8,014 nt of DNA from Collinsella sp. (GTDB lineage: Bacteria; Actinomycetota; Coriobacteriia; Coriobacteriales; Coriobacteriaceae), in assembly GCA_019419625.1 (NCBI GenBank), contig DXZO01000068.1:1-8014 (forward strand). Direction: 5' to 3'. The position numbers and the translations under genes are program-made. A model generated the notes under the pieces. It was not told where the DNA came from. It was given only the letters and a program-made list of their open reading frames with translations, and searched no databases. Each line of letters opens with the position of its first letter. The stretch's first letter is position 1. Shown piece by piece: positions 5,115 to 8,014 of this stretch.

Positions 5115-6401
5115 TTAGGGGCGGACCTGGCCGGTGCCTCGGAGCTTGTATTTGTAGGTGGTGAGGGCCTCGGCGGCAAAGGGGCCGCGGGCGTGGAGCT
5201 TTTGGGTCGAGATGCCAATCTCGGCGCCCAGGCCAAACTCGCCGCCGTCGGTAAAGCGCGTGCTGGCGTTGGCATACACGGCCGAGGCATCGACCTCGTC
5301 CAGGAAGCGCTCGCAAGCATCCGTGTCCTCCGCAACGATGGCCTCGGAGTGCATCGTGCCGTAGCGGTTGATGTGCGCGATGGCCTCGTCCTCGTTCGCC
5401 ACGACCTTCACGCTCATCTCGAGCGCCAGATACTCGCGACCCCAGTCCTCCTCAGTCGCGGCAACGTAGTCATCGCCCTCGGCAAGCCCGGCGTCGGCGC
5501 ATGCGGCGCACGTGGCCTCGTCGCCGTGAATGAGCACGCCGTGGTCATGCAGCACGGCCACGACCGCGGGCAAAAACGCATCGGCCACGGCACGGTCGAC
5601 CAGCAGCGACTCGGCGGCATTGCACACGCCTACACGCTGGGTCTTGGCATTAACGATAATATTGAGCGCTTTATCGAAGTCGGCGGATTCATGCACGTAG
5701 ATGTGGCAGTTACCCGTGCCCGTCTCGATCACCGGAACGAGCGACTCGCGCACGCAGCGCTGGATCAGGCCTGCACCGCCGCGCGGAATGAGTACGTCGA
5801 CAACACCGCGGAGCTTCATGAGCTCGCCAGTGGCCTCGCGGTCGGTGGACTCGATCATCGACACGGCCTCGCGCGGGAAGCCCTTGGCCTCGAGCGCATC
5901 GGCCAGCAGCTCAGAAATCATGGCACACGAGTGATAGGCCAGCGAGCCGCCGCGCAGAATGCAGGCGTTGCCGGTACGGATGCAGATGCCCGCGGCGTCG
6001 GCCGTCACGTTGGGACGCGCCTCGTAAACCATGGCGACCAGGCCCAGCGGCACACTCACACGGGTCAGGTCCACGCCGCTTGCAAGCACGCGGTGGTCGA
6101 GCACGCGGCCCACGGGATCGGGCAGCTCGGCGAGCTTTTCCAGGCCGGCGGCCATGCCCTCGACGCGCTCGGGCGTCAGCAGCAGACGATCGAGCAGTCC
6201 GGCCGAGGTACCCGCATCGCGCGCAGCGGACATATCGAGCTCGTTGGCGGCGACGATGGAGTCGACGCCGTCGCGCAGCGCCGCGGCCATGGCGCGCACG
6301 GCCTCCTGGCGCTGTTCATCGCTCGCCGTGGCAAGCGAGGCCGACGCTGCCTTGGCGGCAACGGCAAGATCGTGGACATACGTGGCTATATCGACCGACA
6401 T
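5115..6401 (-). CDS. proA: Gamma-glutamyl phosphate reductase (glutamate-5-semialdehyde dehydrogenase)
   Basis: 428 residues, the normal full length. It reduces gamma-glutamyl phosphate with NADPH to glutamate-5-semialdehyde, the second step of proline synthesis from glutamate, in the cytoplasm. It has the aldehyde dehydrogenase-like fold: cofactor-binding segment at about 121-160 (VYEARPNVT, RTGNACILRGG), catalytic Cys260 in RVGVCNAAE, and the family signature near 345-365 with AHINRYGTMHSEAI. The end, STQKLHARGPFAAEALTTYKY, is split here as STQKLHARGPF and ALTTYKYKLRG, both typical ProA sequence. The start is the first Met (MSVDIATYVHDLA), with AGGAG (6418-6414) about 12 nt upstream, slightly far. 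No proB (glutamate 5-kinase), its usual partner, is within the window: the neighbours are a convergent HD gene and a divergent peptidase. Confidence 0.97.
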   Translation of the reverse strand: MSVDIATYVHDLAVAAKAASASLATASDEQRQEAVRAMAAALRDGVDSIVAANELDMSAARDAGTSAGLLDRLLLTPERVEGMAAGLEKLAELPDPVGRVLDHRVLASGVDLTRVSVPLGLVAMVYEARPNVTADAAGICIRTGNACILRGGSLAYHSCAMISELLADALEAKGFPREAVSMIESTDREATGELMKLRGVVDVLIPRGGAGLIQRCVRESLVPVIETGTGNCHIYVHESADFDKALNIIVNAKTQRVGVCNAAESLLVDRAVADAFLPAVVAVLHDHGVLIHGDEATCAACADAGLAEGDDYVAATEEDWGREYLALEMSVKVVANEDEAIAHINRYGTMHSEAIVAEDTDACERFLDEVDASAVYANASTRFTDGGEFGLGAEIGISTQKLHARGPFAAEALTTYKYKLRGTGQVRP

Positions 6402-6444
6402 GGGCGGCCCTTTCTCCTAGAAGTTTGCAACCATGGTAGCCGAT

Positions 6445-6475
6445 TTGCGCATGGCCTCGCCCGCGGCGGTAGAAT
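6445..6475 (+). promoter_or_regulatory. Candidate promoter for the prolyl aminopeptidase-like gene
   Basis: The -10 TAGAAT (6470-6475) matches the consensus at five of six positions. TTGCGC (6445-6450) is a possible -35, but the 19-nt spacing is long. Initiation near 6482 would leave a leader of about 32 nt and would exclude the upstream in-frame ATG codons at 6433 and 6451. The same 112-bp divergent gap must also hold the proA promoter, for which no convincing match was found. Confidence 0.4.
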
Positions 6476-6513
6476 TGGTCAACCCGAAACACCGCAACGA
6501 ACGGAAGACTCAC

Positions 6514-7932
6514 ATGGCCCTCATCACTTCGTACCACGTCCCCGGCCTTTACGTCGAGGACCACAGCATCGACGTCCCCCTTGACTGGCGCGGCCTGGAG
6601 CCGATGCTCCTGGCCGTCGGCAGCACCATGCGCCGCGGCGCTATGCCGGCGCCCATCGCCGGCGCGCCCGAGAGCATCAAGCTCTTCTACCGTGTGGTTT
6701 GCGCGCCCGACCGCATCAACGACGATCTGCCACTGCTCCTGTTTTTGCAGGGCGGCCCCGGCGGCGAGAGCCCGCGTCCGCTGTCGCCCACAAGCGACGG
6801 CTGGATCGAGGAGGCCGTCAAGCACTTCCGCGTGGTCCTTCCCGACCAGCGCGGCACCGGACGCAGTAGCTGCGTGGACGGACGCACGATCAAGGCACTG
6901 GGTGATCGCGCAACGGCCGCCGGCGCCGATACTGCACGCTCGCAGGCGGACTTCCTCAAGCGTCACCTCGCCAGCTCCATCGTGCGCGATTTTGAGTACC
7001 TGCGCCTGGTGGGCTTTGGCGGCAAGCCCTGGGTCACACTCGGGCAGAGCTACGGCGGTTTTTTGACGCTGAGCTACCTGTCGCTCTTCCCCGAGGGCGT
7101 GGCGGCAAGCTTTACCTGCGGCGGCATTCCGCATGTGCCGGCGAGCGCCAGCGAGGTCTACACGCACACCTTCCCGCGCATGGCCGCCAAGACGCAGCAG
7201 TATTACGACCGCTACCCCGCTGACGTCGAGCGCGTGGCAGCCCTGGCCGATGCGCTCGAGGCTCAGAAGCCCGTGCTGCCCGACGGCTCGCCGATGACGG
7301 TCGAGCGCCTGCAGCTCATGGGCAGCGACTTTGGCATGAAGCCGAGCTTTGAGCGCATGCATTGGATTATCGATCATGCTTTTGTTGACGGCGACGGCAC
7401 GCTGACCTGCGGTGCCTCGGTATCTGACAGCTTTTTGATGCGCGCCTTCGAGCGCACCAACACACTCACGAATCCGCTGTACTGGACGCTTCAGGAGTTC
7501 ATCTACGCCGACGGCGACACCATGCCCATTCGCTGGGCCGCGGCAGAAGAGAAGGCACACCGTGCCGAGTTCGACACGCTAGCGCGCCCGCTCATGTTTA
7601 CCGGCGAGGCCATGTTCCCGTGGATGTTTGAGCAGATGCCCGAACTTAAGCCCTTCAAGCCGGCGATGGATCTGCTGATGGAAGACACCAGCTGGGACAA
7701 GATCTACGACCCGCAGCGACTGGCGTGCAACGAGGTGCCCCTGCAGGCCGCAGTGTATTTCGACGACATGTACGTCGATTCGGGCCTGCAGCTCGATACG
7801 CTCAGCCGCGTGGGCAACTCGCATGCCTGGGTGACCAACGAGTTCGAGCACGACGGTCTACACGGCGGCGTGGTGTTCAAGCACCTCTTCAACGAAGCCC
7901 TCAACCGCGGAGACCTGCGCCGGATCTTCTAG
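6514..7932 (+). CDS. S33-family prolyl aminopeptidase-like alpha/beta hydrolase
   Basis: 472 residues. The alpha/beta hydrolase fold is shown by the oxyanion segment LFLQGGPGGES (Q79-G83), the DQRGTGRSS turn (111-119), the nucleophile elbow GQSYGG with Ser179, the acid region VYFDDMYVD (Asp417/Asp418) and the catalytic His446 in FEHDGLHGG. This pattern and length fit the larger class of proline iminopeptidases, about 420-480 residues with a long helical cap (about 190-380), which remove N-terminal proline from peptides. No signal peptide or membrane helix is seen, so it is cytoplasmic. Start choice: ATG 6514 has GGAAG six bases upstream, while upstream in-frame ATGs lack a ribosome site and lie in the promoter. 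It diverges from proA; both touch proline supply, but a functional link is only suggestive. Substrate preference beyond the family is unproven. Confidence 0.9.
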   Translation: MALITSYHVPGLYVEDHSIDVPLDWRGLEPMLLAVGSTMRRGAMPAPIAGAPESIKLFYRVVCAPDRINDDLPLLLFLQGGPGGESPRPLSPTSDGWIEEAVKHFRVVLPDQRGTGRSSCVDGRTIKALGDRATAAGADTARSQADFLKRHLASSIVRDFEYLRLVGFGGKPWVTLGQSYGGFLTLSYLSLFPEGVAASFTCGGIPHVPASASEVYTHTFPRMAAKTQQYYDRYPADVERVAALADALEAQKPVLPDGSPMTVERLQLMGSDFGMKPSFERMHWIIDHAFVDGDGTLTCGASVSDSFLMRAFERTNTLTNPLYWTLQEFIYADGDTMPIRWAAAEEKAHRAEFDTLARPLMFTGEAMFPWMFEQMPELKPFKPAMDLLMEDTSWDKIYDPQRLACNEVPLQAAVYFDDMYVDSGLQLDTLSRVGNSHAWVTNEFEHDGLHGGVVFKHLFNEALNRGDLRRIF

Positions 7933-8014
7933 CAAAGGAGTGTCCCCGCCTGCCGGCACAGACGATATGAGCAGGACATAAAAACATTGAGAGCCCCTGC
8001 TGCATGAAAGACCG
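7933..8014. other. Non-coding tail after the peptidase gene with a GGGGACACTCC-type box
   Basis: Directly after the stop codon comes AAAGGAGTGTCCCC (7934-7947). Its reverse complement nearly repeats the sequence at 1338-1350, differing by a single inserted C. A perfect TGCCGGCA palindrome follows (7951-7958), and AGCAGG (7970-7975) could pair weakly with CCTGCT further on. No clear intrinsic terminator or further gene is visible before the window ends. Confidence 0.45.

Noticed and set aside
6433..6513. Upstream in-frame ATG codons for the peptidase
   Set aside because: ATGs at 6433 and 6451 have no ribosome site and overlap a -10 TAGAAT; ATG 6514 has GGAAG at good spacing.
4932..6584. Long plus-strand open frame (550 codons) opposite proA
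   Set aside because: It is the antisense of proA, which has the catalytic Cys and family signature. The frame is open because of GC-rich codon bias, lacks a ribosome site and resembles no known protein.
6316..7560. Minus-strand open frame (414 codons) opposite the peptidase gene
   Set aside because: Antisense shadow overlapping both the peptidase and the proA start; no ribosome site or motif.

Overview
The window reads as chromosomal backbone of a moderately high-GC Gram-positive bacterium. It most resembles a Collinsella-like member of the Coriobacteriia (Actinomycetota). The basis is the GC-rich coding bias, a CarD-type RNA polymerase binding protein, argS immediately followed on the same strand by a very long basic/Ala-rich leader protein that fits an actinobacterial Rho, and clear AGGAGG-type ribosome sites. 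The genus is an inference. No phage, plasmid, transposase, CRISPR array, rRNA or tRNA gene was seen.

Layout: (1) 1-1128, minus strand: the first 376 codons of a gene that runs off the left edge, probably rho. It starts with GTG and so far consists only of low-complexity Ala/Glu/Pro sequence with basic RGRK-type clusters. (2) 1129-1656: a 528-bp non-coding region with a possible rho promoter and leader, a GGGGAC-box REP-like hairpin, a 150-bp element bounded by 27-bp inverted arms, and the argS terminator. (3) 1657-3510, minus: complete argS. (4) 3511-3852: a divergent promoter region. (5) 3853-4338, plus: a CarD-family regulator. (6) 4456-5055, plus: an HD-superfamily hydrolase. (7) 5115-6401, minus: proA. 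(8) 6514-7932, plus: an S33 prolyl aminopeptidase-like alpha/beta hydrolase, followed by 82 bp of non-coding sequence.

The genes are mostly housekeeping: arginyl-tRNA charging, transcription termination, transcription initiation control, proline synthesis and release of N-terminal proline from peptides. They look like single-gene units rather than one operon, because orientation changes often and strong hairpins separate neighbours. Two of these hairpins, after the CarD gene and after the HD gene, share 34 identical bases including the loop. They are therefore probably a dispersed repeat doing duty as terminators, and they flank the HD gene as direct repeats.

No convincing new multi-gene system is visible. 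The most interesting material is in the intergenic repeats (the inverted-arm element at 1383-1532 and the GGGGACA-loop hairpins), in the long disordered N-terminus of the presumed Rho, and in a CarD homologue that contains no tryptophan.
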